From positions 1 to 27,308 of the forward strand of contig DNPQ01000404.1 in the NCBI GenBank assembly GCA_003501335.1: 27,308 bases of DNA, written 5' to 3'. This document shows, one piece after another, positions 8,402-17,731 of this stretch (the first letter of the stretch is position 1; each line of letters begins with the position of its first letter). The stretch is from Bacillota bacterium. GTDB taxonomy: Bacteria > Bacillota > UBA4882 > UBA8346. A program made the position numbers and the translations under genes. The notes beneath the pieces are model-generated. The model worked only from the letters and a program-made list of their open reading frames with translations, searched no databases and had not been told where the DNA came from.

Positions 8402-11400
8402 TTAGTACACCGTAAACGGATATTGACTGATGCCATTAAACGCAAGACCTTCTTTTAAAATATTGACAACTGCGGTCTCAAGCCCATCCGTGTCAATTTC
8501 CTGTACCTCATAACTGAATTCATCTTGACTCCTGGCATCCGGATTAAAGTTGGAAGCTTTAATTTGAAATGTAAATCCGCTTAAATTATCCTGCAAATAT
8601 TTCACAAACTTTCCTTCCTCACCCAAGAGGTAAAAATCGTCCGCATACAGATCTTCGTTGGTGATTACATTTCCCGTTTCATCAATGTATCCGGCTGCCT
8701 TTAAGGCCTCCCAAATTCGTTGGGAATCTGCCCGTGAAAATTGAGTGCCCAAATTGTCATTCGTGTATGAGTTCCCATTGATGGTTGCTATGACGGCGAC
8801 GTTGATCTTAAGTTCCGAAAAAGCATATCGTAATACCGGCCACGCCTCGATCTCCATTTCACCCAGTCCCACGCTGAATGTCGCTCCGGGACGGGCAATC
8901 CAAAAATCACTTTCGACCTTCATATAGCCAATCCCCTGAAAGGCGCTGGGATCATAATACTCGGTCGTAATGACGTCGATCACATGGTCTTCGGCGGAAA
9001 CCAAAATGGAATCATGGTATTTGGTGGTCACCACATTATCATCTGTTAAAAAAAGCGCAATTGATTCCGTATAGGTATCGTGATCAATCGTCTGCTTCAT
9101 CGGATTCAAGTTAGCCACATAATCTATATACTCCTTATTTTCTAAATAATTAATAAGTGAGGAGCTATAAACCGAACTGCCGAAATTAATCGCCTCATCC
9201 TGATCATAAGCCCAGGGTGATAAATAACTTTTGATATCCTCATTCAGCTGATTGGTATAATACCCTCTGTCATAGCCATCGGTGAATTTAACCGCCAGAC
9301 GATAAGTTACTTCCTCAAACCTCGGATTACGGACCGTCACATTGACCAAAGGCGGCATCAAATCCTCCACGTACTCCGCAATATCATCCAGGAGATTGAC
9401 CGGCGTTTTCGGCTTCAGCGGGAAAAATGGCGCTGAATTGGAGTTATTCAAGATGGCCACAATAACCACTTTCCCTTGACTCGCTGGCTCTAATGAGGCC
9501 AATTCTTCCTGGGGTACACATTTAACCTTATAAATCTGAGGAAATTGAGCCAATATTAATTTTTCATAATCATCCAACGTAAGAGCACGATTTTTGTGCT
9601 TTAACCGTTCACTGACACGGATGAAAAAATCATTGCTAGTCTCGGCCATTTTCCCGTCAAATGACGTGTAGGGTTGTTCAATTTCTTTAATATCCGCGTC
9701 TCGGGTCTCCAGTTCCGTGATACTATCGGCAGGAAGCGGTGTAGCCAAGTGTTCCGGGTCATTATCCTGAGCGACATAGGTAACGCGGACCGCCTGTGCC
9801 CGGATATCCAAAATATCAGGAACCGCATCAATGTTTTGCGCCGCTTCCGCTCTAATCCAAATCCGATTTCCCGGCAAAATTGTATGCGTGGTGGTCGCCC
9901 CGTCCGGTATACTGAAACGGATAATCCCGGTATCTTGTAAGCCATATGTTTTATCCTTTAAAATCTCCGAATTTTCAAAAGATACCCATTGATTCGTAAC
10001 CAGATAGCTCCAGGTGAGTTCCGGCGCCGTGAGGCTTGCATCACCACTGCCCGAAACTAATTGGAATAGCAAAGAAACTGTCTGGGACGGTTCCAAGTCC
10101 GAGATACCGATCATTAAATAACCATCCTGGTCATATTGGGGCAATAAGTAATTGTCCTGATCATCGGTATGGTCCATTTCTTCGTACCCAAATGGATGAA
10201 AGCGGAAGAAACTGACTAGCATATCCGTATCATCACTTTCGGTGGCACTATCCAATTTCAATTTAGCCGAAGCCGTATAGTCAATCGTGATGGATTGGAT
10301 GGTCGGCGTATAAGGCGAATTAATCATCAGCCTGCTGATATCCTTATCGTTTTGCGGTAATACCGGCAAATCTCCGGGATCAGTGATGACCGGTTGATAA
10401 TATGTCTCTCCGTTAACCCGCGCTTCTGCCTCGGCTTCTTTAGCTGCTTTGATTTGTTCCCCATAGTTCGCAATCTCCTTGGCCACAGTGTCATAATTGC
10501 TCTGAGCCGTCTCTATACTCCGTGTAGCTTGGACGCTTTCGGTTAACAGATCACTATAACGATCCTTCATAAAACTCTGATTGGAAAGTTCCAGTTTATA
10601 ATAACGCGGCCAGTCCAAAGGATCATTCGGGAGCTCCTCATTGACACCAAATAACGCTCCTCGATACGTTTGGGCATTTAAATCCGGATAAATCCAGGCA
10701 TTGCTAAATAAATCTCGCGGTTCATCGGTAAATGAAACCCAGGCGCGGTCATCCAAAAATTGCAGCTTTACTTCAAAATCAGTATTTTGGATGGTCCCAA
10801 TTCCGGATAACCCTGCGTGGGAATAAGCGTAATAATATTGCCCCATATCCGGTAAGCCGTCCTCGTTAAGGTATACTTTCTCCGCCCAGGTAATATTGAA
10901 TTGTAAGGAATCCAATTTTTTCTCACAAATCTCCGAATTGGCCAAATAAAACCGTGCCGGCACGTTTGGTGTCTGTCCAAACGGATTAAAAGGATTTGCC
11001 GTATTGATCATCGCCAAATCACCGCGGGCTTTGATATCCGCTAATCCGGTTGCCATAACCTTCAAGTCGATCCGTTCCATGGAGACCGACTTAAAACAAT
11101 CATAAAAAGCAGCGACTGAATCGGTGTCCCCAGTGGAGGCTGTATGATTAAGCAAAATTTTAATTGCGGGATCACTGGAAAAATCATCTTCCGGGGCAAC
11201 GACCGCTGGAAAATCTTCATCCAACTTAATTGTAAATTTCAGCGCCTCAAGACAGATGGCGTCGGCATCATAAAGTTTCACCGCACCGTAATTCGCAATG
11301 CTTTGACGGGTTTCAGCGACAGTTACATAATTTTGGTTCTTACGTTCCGCAATCGTGAATATTTCCCCGTTATCCCACAGGATTTTATCCCCCGCAACAT

Positions 11401-14400
11401 CCTCAGCGAAATCTTCAATAGTCTTCATGACTAGTTGCGGGCTATCTCTGTGTCCTAGATAAGTAACAGCAATCCCGTTAGCGCTCCCGGTCGGATACTC
11501 ATAAACCATATCCCCGGTGATAAGTAAGGCCGACTTAGAACGTTCTTCGAGTACCAATGAAGTGTCCACAATTTCAAATCCCAAAATCGTGCCTGTCTGA
11601 TCCGCATAGGTCTTTTTATACCTATGCCAGGCAGCCAATAGATCAACTAGCCGCCGCTTATCGCTACGTTTTGGATATTTAATGGTTAATGTTTCGCCAA
11701 TATCAATGCCCGCTAATTGATTGTGAGTGAATGAAACCTCCAGTTCAAAACCTTCGGTATCCTGCTCAACCATAGTGACCAGAGGCGGTTCATCCTTCGG
11801 ACCGGAATAATACAATGTAAATCCATCCACATCACTCGTTTTATACTCATAAAATCTGTAGTTGATCAAATCGCTCCATGCCGTATCATCATCGGCTTTA
11901 TTGTTCAGATCAACTTCTAAGACCGCGGTAATTTGCCATTTCCCCGAACCGGACAACTCCAAGGTAAATTCGGTCAAGTCACTCGAAGATAGACTGCCCG
12001 TATCCAGTAAAGCGCCTGTTTCCTTATTCCATGCCTTTAGTAATTCAGTAACTGTACGGCTCGCTTTCGTAGTCGGATAATTGATATACAAGATTTTCAT
12101 ATTATCCGGATAGTCGTTAAATAATTGGAATGCAAAGTTTTCACTGCTATTTTCACGTAGCACTACTTTGGCCGATGGAATCTCGGAAAATAATGGGTCC
12201 TTCACTAAAGCCCCCGGGTGATATTTGACTACAAATCCGTCCGCATGGATCGTCCCGACATAATTTAAACGATCTAAAAAATTGAGATTAACGGAATCCG
12301 GAAATTCCGAAGACCATTCGGCATCATCGGAGGTTCTGATCAATGAAAAACCATACTTGTTATATTCCCGGTTCCACTTGGAAAGTAGTGTTTGAGTCTG
12401 CTTTTCCAGATACTCATCCGCGTTTTTGTTAAATTGCGGATAAGTAATGGTCAATTTTTTAGCCAGCACATTCTCATGGTTGGTATCCGTTACATCGCTA
12501 AAATCAAATTTAAATGTAGTTGCCCCGGCATCTTCAACCAATTCAATCAATGCATTTTGATAGTTTCCAGATAAAGTATAACGGGCGGTTACCCCGGTCC
12601 CTACAGTTTTATTGGTACCATCGTCGATTAAAATAGTCGTTTCAATGGGACATTCAAGGACTTTATTCTCGGAAGATTGCAACTCCTTTTCCATCGTGGC
12701 CTGAACGGTCCATAAACCGTCTCCCATCGTCTCAATACTGAAATTACCGGGATCATTCAACTCCGAAGCCCGCCACTCATTCCAGGCATCCAGCAGATCA
12801 TTGGATGTCGTTATACTGGTCGAAGGATACTGAATCGTCAGGGTTTGATCCTCAACCGTAAACTCATAAAGGTCGATGCTACTTTCTTCTAAAACGAGTT
12901 TTGGTTCATCAGCCACGGGCCCATTATACCCAACGCGCATCCCAACACCATAAAGATTTTGAACTTCGCATTTTTTTACTTCTTTATCCCGCTTGCTTAA
13001 CTCCTTTTCCGATACTTCCACTGCCTCCCAAAAACGTTCATCTTTGGAGTCAACCTGGAAATTGCCCGTATCATTTCCATCGGCGCCCCATAAATTCCAA
13101 TCGGACACAATCTGATTGGCCGTTTGTGAGACCAGACCCGGCGTAATCGTCAAGGTGTTGCCGGAAATAAGGAAACTAGCCCCATCAACAGTAGTGGAAG
13201 GCTTCGCAATGATCAAATTAGCTGGATCGGTTGGACGGCCCCGGTAGGTAACGACAATTCCGTTATCCTCTAAGGATTCATAGCGCTTCATGATTTCCCC
13301 GGTTTGAGGAATCTCCTTAGAAACCTCGGAGAGGGCTAAGGCGGCAGACCCGACTGGTTCCAGTTCATATCGTGCCGGATCGTTTCCCTCTTGATCTTTC
13401 CAGGCTTTCCAAGCGGAAATTAAATCTTCTGTCGTAGCCCCTTCTGGATAGCTAATCTTCAGGGATGCATCCGTCACGTCAAACACAAAATCCGAGGCCG
13501 CCGAGTATATACCGGAAATCTCCAAACCGCTGAGATCAGTGGTATCGTCATATTCCAGTTCAACCGTTTCCCATACTTTATTAAGAAATAAGCTCTCGCT
13601 TTCGCTCATCGTGCTACTATTGGTCACCGAGCCGCAATAACTTACTTCCACTTTAGTGGCGTCAACAAAAGTCTTGATCAAAAATATATTTCCAGCGCTA
13701 TCAACCAAATATTTCCCTACAAAGCTTGGATCAAACGTCTCCGTTTCGCCGCTGTCAGCTGTTAAATCGCAATTTGACAGGTTTAATTTTTTGTAAGCCA
13801 GTTCCGCTACAAATGTCTTGGGCACTAGTTTTGTGATGAGTAGTACAGAATCGGAATCCTGCTCCAAGTCGGTGGACTTAAGGGACATCTGGTTATTTTC
13901 TTCATCAATATCCTCAATTCGGTACATCTTGCCGTTAGAAAAACCGACATAATTGCCCGCCAAGGTCCCATCGTCAAAAGCATCCAATGCGGCAATATCA
14001 CATACCAAATAACAGTCTTCCCGATCATAAGTTTTGATTTCCGGTTTGATAATAAACTTCCCCATCTCAAAATCCACATCATCCGCTTGCCGCCATCCAT
14101 CCGCTACACTAAGACTGGTCGAAAAAAGGCTCTGCTGGTCCACACCCAGTTCTGCAACAGAGTCACTATCAATGGTATCCTCTTTGCAAGAAATAACCAT
14201 CTCAATTTGGCGGGTCCCTTCCGCCAAATTGAGCAAAGGAGAACTCACGGCAAAGCCCAGATCGATGGTTTCCGAAACATCCGCGTCAATCCGATTGCCG
14301 AAAGCTTCAAACCTTGAGACGGAATCATCCTTATCCACGTCATAAACAGTATCTGCATAAAATCCATTGATGATTTCCGAGCCGATTTTCGGATATTCAT

Positions 14401-15685
14401 AGCCCCGTTTTTTTGTCCAAGCGGTTTCCAGCAAAGCATAAACTTCTTCCCCGGCCACAGTCGTTAAGGCAACATCCTTTTTACTCATGATGGTCTTAAA
14501 GTCTTCGGAACTCATACACAATTTATTTTCAATGTATTGCTTGGCTGCTTCGGTGGTATCCTCCGCCAGCTCCTCTAAAGTACTAACGTTATCCGGCATC
14601 TTATATAGCATATCGCCGGGATCTGGCTCGCCAAAGGCATACTCCATCATAGCCTCAAACCCAGATTCCTGATGAACCGCTTTCAATTCTGCCCTTCGGG
14701 TCCGGGCGATTCTTTCCTGATGTACCTCAGCCAAGATAGTATAGGCCTCTTCCCATTCCTGATCTTCCGGATACACCACTCCCACATATCCCTGGTTCAT
14801 TTCGCGATACAACAAACTTAAGCATGCCATGAAGTCCTTTAAGGAATTGAAACAAAGTGAGTTGAAAATATAGTTCGCATCGCACGGGTCTAATTCATCG
14901 CGTTCTTTATCCTTGATCCTTTGATATAATTGGGTCCGCAAATAGGCGGCATTCACCGTGATCATCAGACCGGAAGCCGTCTCATAATCCGGCAGACTGG
15001 ATACATCCAGCACCAGACACAACATCTTTTCAAACCCCGTGTCGCCCATGTTGTTGCTTTGATGTACATAGCGGATATCTGTGGCGGTTTTATTCAAATG
15101 AATCGTTCTGATGTCAGTGACTTTCCCAGTATTCAATAGCACATTTTCAGTGACTTGATAATGCAAGTCCACACCGGTGGCATCCTTACCGGCGTTTAAC
15201 AAGATGCCTGCTTCCAATGGATGTTCCTTCACATCCTGGGCTAATGTGAAAATTACATGGACTTCATCGGGGACCTCACCCTCCTCCTCCAGTTCCAGGA
15301 CATCCTTATAAAAGTACTTGACATTTTTTTCAGTTAACGCGGCAAATTGATCTTTGGGATATTGCAACAGTTTTAAAAAGGTTAACAACAACGCCAAATG
15401 AGGTTTAGAATACATCTCCAGTCTGGTGGAATCCTGGCTAAAAATCGTTGGGTCTTCTACGAATCCAGCCAGCTCTAAAATTTGGTCATCCGTAAAATCC
15501 AGAAACGCCGCCCAGGTGTCGCTGATCTGATTGCTTTCATCAAAAAAGTTAACCTTTTTGGCATATTCACGGACATACATCAATAAATCCGCAACCGAGC
15601 GTTCTTCCACCGAGACATAATCTGACTGCAATGCCGCTAATGCTCTATCAGCCTGACTTGTGCCCGATCTATTTTGATTACTCAT
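8402..15685 (-). CDS. Giant baseplate-J / Afp11-like wedge protein (2427 aa)
   Basis: The C-terminal third is typical of eCIS/phage baseplate J proteins: FDGKMAETSNDFFIRVSERL, then HKNRALTLDDYEKLILAQFP near 2010-2045, then a VTYRLAVKFTDGYDRGYY segment and an INFGSSVYSSSLINYLENKE segment. A probable coiled coil lies near 1700-1758. Afp11-type proteins are usually around 1000 residues. Here residues about 740-1400 are filled by six recognisable copies plus one degraded copy of a repeated module (see the repeat entry), and acidic linkers add more. Inferred role: it forms the wedges of the baseplate that connect spike, sheath and fibres. The start has AAAAGGA upstream and the reading frame is uninterrupted over 7.3 kb. 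It is preceded by a terminator, so it may need its own promoter or read-through. There is no sign of frameshift. Confidence 0.88.
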   Translation of the reverse strand: MSNQNRSGTSQADRALAALQSDYVSVEERSVADLLMYVREYAKKVNFFDESNQISDTWAAFLDFTDDQILELAGFVEDPTIFSQDSTRLEMYSKPHLALLLTFLKLLQYPKDQFAALTEKNVKYFYKDVLELEEEGEVPDEVHVIFTLAQDVKEHPLEAGILLNAGKDATGVDLHYQVTENVLLNTGKVTDIRTIHLNKTATDIRYVHQSNNMGDTGFEKMLCLVLDVSSLPDYETASGLMITVNAAYLRTQLYQRIKDKERDELDPCDANYIFNSLCFNSLKDFMACLSLLYREMNQGYVGVVYPEDQEWEEAYTILAEVHQERIARTRRAELKAVHQESGFEAMMEYAFGEPDPGDMLYKMPDNVSTLEELAEDTTEAAKQYIENKLCMSSEDFKTIMSKKDVALTTVAGEEVYALLETAWTKKRGYEYPKIGSEIINGFYADTVYDVDKDDSVSRFEAFGNRIDADVSETIDLGFAVSSPLLNLAEGTRQIEMVISCKEDTIDSDSVAELGVDQQSLFSTSLSVADGWRQADDVDFEMGKFIIKPEIKTYDREDCYLVCDIAALDAFDDGTLAGNYVGFSNGKMYRIEDIDEENNQMSLKSTDLEQDSDSVLLITKLVPKTFVAELAYKKLNLSNCDLTADSGETETFDPSFVGKYLVDSAGNIFLIKTFVDATKVEVSYCGSVTNSSTMSESESLFLNKVWETVELEYDDTTDLSGLEISGIYSAASDFVFDVTDASLKISYPEGATTEDLISAWKAWKDQEGNDPARYELEPVGSAALALSEVSKEIPQTGEIMKRYESLEDNGIVVTYRGRPTDPANLIIAKPSTTVDGASFLISGNTLTITPGLVSQTANQIVSDWNLWGADGNDTGNFQVDSKDERFWEAVEVSEKELSKRDKEVKKCEVQNLYGVGMRVGYNGPVADEPKLVLEESSIDLYEFTVEDQTLTIQYPSTSITTSNDLLDAWNEWRASELNDPGNFSIETMGDGLWTVQATMEKELQSSENKVLECPIETTILIDDGTNKTVGTGVTARYTLSGNYQNALIELVEDAGATTFKFDFSDVTDTNHENVLAKKLTITYPQFNKNADEYLEKQTQTLLSKWNREYNKYGFSLIRTSDDAEWSSEFPDSVNLNFLDRLNYVGTIHADGFVVKYHPGALVKDPLFSEIPSAKVVLRENSSENFAFQLFNDYPDNMKILYINYPTTKASRTVTELLKAWNKETGALLDTGSLSSSDLTEFTLELSGSGKWQITAVLEVDLNNKADDDTAWSDLINYRFYEYKTSDVDGFTLYYSGPKDEPPLVTMVEQDTEGFELEVSFTHNQLAGIDIGETLTIKYPKRSDKRRLVDLLAAWHRYKKTYADQTGTILGFEIVDTSLVLEERSKSALLITGDMVYEYPTGSANGIAVTYLGHRDSPQLVMKTIEDFAEDVAGDKILWDNGEIFTIAERKNQNYVTVAETRQSIANYGAVKLYDADAICLEALKFTIKLDEDFPAVVAPEDDFSSDPAIKILLNHTASTGDTDSVAAFYDCFKSVSMERIDLKVMATGLADIKARGDLAMINTANPFNPFGQTPNVPARFYLANSEICEKKLDSLQFNITWAEKVYLNEDGLPDMGQYYYAYSHAGLSGIGTIQNTDFEVKLQFLDDRAWVSFTDEPRDLFSNAWIYPDLNAQTYRGALFGVNEELPNDPLDWPRYYKLELSNQSFMKDRYSDLLTESVQATRSIETAQSNYDTVAKEIANYGEQIKAAKEAEAEARVNGETYYQPVITDPGDLPVLPQNDKDISRLMINSPYTPTIQSITIDYTASAKLKLDSATESDDTDMLVSFFRFHPFGYEEMDHTDDQDNYLLPQYDQDGYLMIGISDLEPSQTVSLLFQLVSGSGDASLTAPELTWSYLVTNQWVSFENSEILKDKTYGLQDTGIIRFSIPDGATTTHTILPGNRIWIRAEAAQNIDAVPDILDIRAQAVRVTYVAQDNDPEHLATPLPADSITELETRDADIKEIEQPYTSFDGKMAETSNDFFIRVSERLKHKNRALTLDDYEKLILAQFPQIYKVKCVPQEELASLEPASQGKVVIVAILNNSNSAPFFPLKPKTPVNLLDDIAEYVEDLMPPLVNVTVRNPRFEEVTYRLAVKFTDGYDRGYYTNQLNEDIKSYLSPWAYDQDEAINFGSSVYSSSLINYLENKEYIDYVANLNPMKQTIDHDTYTESIALFLTDDNVVTTKYHDSILVSAEDHVIDVITTEYYDPSAFQGIGYMKVESDFWIARPGATFSVGLGEMEIEAWPVLRYAFSELKINVAVIATINGNSYTNDNLGTQFSRADSQRIWEALKAAGYIDETGNVITNEDLYADDFYLLGEEGKFVKYLQDNLSGFTFQIKASNFNPDARSQDEFSYEVQEIDTDGLETAVVNILKEGLAFNGISQYPFTVY
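11190..13460 (-). repeat. W/YP module array inside the baseplate-J protein
   Basis: Six modules of about 90-115 residues, plus a seventh partial one, occur near residues 745, 800-893, 910-1000, 1025-1130, 1143-1258, 1283-1388 and after 1390. A typical copy runs from VxYxGPxxDxPxLVxxE, through F-x-F/V-x-D and LTIxYP, to a helix LLxAWNxW and then DPGxFxxExxGxGxWxV, ending in an E-K-E-L-like charged segment. Copies are diverged, which argues for an old, selected array rather than a recent tandem duplication. Confidence 0.75.
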
Positions 15686-15739
15686 GACAATATCCTTTTG
15701 ATATTATTTTTTCAAACAAACCGTTCTTTCCGGTTTTTC

Positions 15740-15773
15740 GCAAAATAAAAAGAGCGGTGTTCCTTCGCTCTTA
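15740..15773 (-). terminator. Rho-independent terminator before the baseplate-J gene
   Basis: On the minus strand AAGAGCG, loop AAGGAACAC and CGCTCTT form a 7-bp hairpin followed by TTTATTTT. It ends the transcription unit containing the membrane protein at 15891-16406. A smaller AAACCG/CGGTTT hairpin lies between it and the next gene. Confidence 0.8.
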
Positions 15774-15890
15774 TCGTTTTGCATTAATTTGATTGGTCTT
15801 GCTGGGCAATACTCTCGTTGTTATTTTGTAATTTGTGATTTTTGATGATCCTTTATCATCAATGCCCACTCCTCCTTTCTTGCGCCATTG
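15774..15890. other. Short intergenic stretch
   Basis: A/T-rich and without a credible open frame. A promoter for the baseplate-J gene would be expected between here and 15690, but I see no convincing -35/-10 pair. Confidence 0.4.
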
Positions 15891-16406
15891 TTAAAAAATA
15901 GTTTCATGAGGCGCCTGCCTCAATAAATGACTGCTACAACTTTGTCGGGAAATGACTTTACCGTTTTTATTGATAATTAACCGCTCACGTTCACGTATAA
16001 TTAACCAGCGGTTATTATCGATCCACTGGATCGATGTCAAATCCGGCGCTTCCAGATGGTAGATTACCTTATTTTTGGAAACCAGCAGTATAAACCGCTG
16101 CGGCATCCAGATTTGATGGTATAATTTCGAAGACAAAGTTGACACTTTTACTATAGCCCTTGTTTTTGGTTTGTTTTGAATCACACAAAAAACGGCACAA
16201 ATTTTTTGATTGTATTTGACGATCAGGGGCTTCTCAGTTTCTTGCTCCATAATGAAGTAGCAAAACCGAGTATTGCTAAAAACGACTTTTTTCCCAGTAA
16301 CATCTGTATTGATCCAAAAAGTATTGCGGCCAAATAAAAATACATCAAGAATCAATATGAAAATCACAGGAAGTAGCCATTTCAATCTTTGTAAATTTTT
16401 CCTCAT
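15891..16406 (-). CDS. Membrane-anchored protein of unknown function (171 aa)
   Basis: I start at the ATG of MRKNLQRL (16406), with GAGG 8 nt upstream, rather than at the GTG nine bases earlier. Residues about 9-27 (LKWLLPVIFILILDVFLFG) after basic residues form one membrane helix or uncleaved signal anchor, leaving about 140 residues outside. The rest is beta-rich and basic, with no motif that I recognise. It follows the 263-aa putative cargo gene by 56 nt and ends before a strong terminator, so the two form a unit inserted between baseplate genes. One reading is an immunity protein protecting the cell envelope against that cargo. Others are a membrane tether for the particle, or an unrelated lipoprotein-like factor. 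Function is not determined. Confidence 0.72.
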   Translation of the reverse strand: MRKNLQRLKWLLPVIFILILDVFLFGRNTFWINTDVTGKKVVFSNTRFCYFIMEQETEKPLIVKYNQKICAVFCVIQNKPKTRAIVKVSTLSSKLYHQIWMPQRFILLVSKNKVIYHLEAPDLTSIQWIDNNRWLIIRERERLIINKNGKVISRQSCSSHLLRQAPHETIF

Positions 16407-16462
16407 CAAATACACCTCAAATCATATCTCCAAAAAAGCCGACTTATTTTTTTCTCCAAAAC

Positions 16463-17254
16463 TTATTTTTGGTAGTCTCCCCGGATCTTTGATTGGTTCA
16501 AATATCGAGGATTGTTATAAGCCCCCGCAATATCCGCTAAAAGGGCCGATACTGAAGGATACTTTATTTCGCCATTCCCCTCCAAACAATGTAAGGAACC
16601 GTCAACCACCGTAAACGTTAATGTTATTGTTTTTTGTTCATTACTCTTAATCGAAGGCGAATCTTTCTTAATATATGATTTAGTCTCAACAATAACTTCT
16701 TGGGGCTCTCCACTTAAATTCATCAAACAGGTTACGGTTGTTGTTTGAGAATAAGTCAACCCTTCCTCTGCCTGTAAATCAGTACCCAATGCACCCAGCA
16801 TTGATTCATAATTAGTGGTCTGACCGCCGAGATTCTTGGCAGTTTGCCCGAGGGATTGCAATGTTAAAACACCGCTCAATTCTTTTACCAAATTCGGTAA
16901 GAAATAAATAATTCCTCCCAGGATATTGCCAACCATTTGCTTTCGAACTTCCTCAGCCGTAAATGTGTGGGTATAAAAGAAGTTATACTGATAAGGCTTC
17001 CCGGAACTTCTAGTTGAATCATCATTCTTTTGCTTTAAGACCTTTGTCTCTTGCTTTGTTCCAGCCCCAGATTCACTCTCTTTTCTTTCAATACCCTGTC
17101 TTCCATTTATCTCTTGCCCGTTACTTTTTGACTCTTGGTTAACATCCGGAGAAGTTTTATTACTGCCGCTAAAATAGCTTTGATTCCTACGTTGAATTAA
17201 TGTATTTACAGACACATAAGAACTACCTTTTTCCTCGTTTTTAATAAACTCCAT
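16463..17254 (-). CDS. Putative eCIS cargo/tip protein with YVSVNTLIQ N-terminus (263 aa)
   Basis: I do not recognise the C-terminal family. YVSVNTLIQRR at residues 13-23 is matched at the same position in the toxin-like protein at 26347. A polar, glycine/serine/lysine-rich linker (about 24-90) follows, as in the other protein. Residues about 105-150 are hydrophobic and glycine-rich (NILGGIIYFLPNLVKEL) and could insert into a membrane or pack in the particle. The end (about 165-263) is a beta-rich domain with TTTVTCLMNLSGEPQEVIVE and ITLTFTVVDGSLHC. GAGG lies 8 nt before the ATG. The gene occupies the slot between the gp25-like and baseplate-J genes where PAAR (Afp10) often lies, but no PAAR motif is visible. 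Cargo or an atypical tip protein is the best inference. Confidence 0.75.
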   Translation of the reverse strand: MEFIKNEEKGSSYVSVNTLIQRRNQSYFSGSNKTSPDVNQESKSNGQEINGRQGIERKESESGAGTKQETKVLKQKNDDSTRSSGKPYQYNFFYTHTFTAEEVRKQMVGNILGGIIYFLPNLVKELSGVLTLQSLGQTAKNLGGQTTNYESMLGALGTDLQAEEGLTYSQTTTVTCLMNLSGEPQEVIVETKSYIKKDSPSIKSNEQKTITLTFTVVDGSLHCLEGNGEIKYPSVSALLADIAGAYNNPRYLNQSKIRGDYQK

Positions 17255-17323
17255 TACCTATTCCTCAATTTCCTCTTTAGCATTATTGATTGTTTCATAT
17301 TTACCGGATGCTTAAACTAACAT

Positions 17324-17716
17324 TTAATACACTGATATCGTAGACTCCACACTATCCGTACTGCCCGTATCAGGAATCGTATAGGTAACAGTAATCAAAA
17401 GTGTCTCATCATCTTCGTCCGACTCGGTGACATCAATTTCTTCCACGGTTATCCGCGATTCATAGTTATAAATGGCATCAGCAATCACCTGCTGTACCTC
17501 GGTAACCAGTGCCCGATTAACTGCTTCAAACATAAATTGTTTCATGTCGCATCCAAAATCGGAGTAATTGAGGCGTTCCCCTAATGCTGTGGAAATTAAT
17601 ACTTCCAAGGCCTCTTTGATATCCTCTTCATCCGAAACCAGCAGCACATCCTTTCCATTATTGTAAAATCGGGGTGGAAAGGCCCAACCCGTACCCAAAC
17701 CGCTTGAGGTAGCCAT
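17324..17716 (-). CDS. gp25-like baseplate protein (Afp9-like, 130 aa)
   Basis: Length and pattern fit the GPW/gp25 family of phage T4 gp25, TssE and Afp9. GWAFPPRF near residues 9-16 is followed by an EEDIKEALEVLISTALGERL helix, then the characteristic NYSDFGCDMKQFMFE loop and a C-terminal beta strand pair (ITVEEIDV, TLLITVTYTI). The protein joins the inner baseplate and starts sheath polymerisation. AAGGAG lies 10 nt before the ATG and 15 nt separate it from the spike gene, consistent with the usual Afp8-Afp9 order. A serine/threonine-rich tail (GSTDSVESTISVY) is slightly longer than I expect. Assignment is confident. Confidence 0.92.
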   Translation of the reverse strand: MATSSGLGTGWAFPPRFYNNGKDVLLVSDEEDIKEALEVLISTALGERLNYSDFGCDMKQFMFEAVNRALVTEVQQVIADAIYNYESRITVEEIDVTESDEDDETLLITVTYTIPDTGSTDSVESTISVY

Positions 17717-17731
17717 TTATGGATATCTCCT

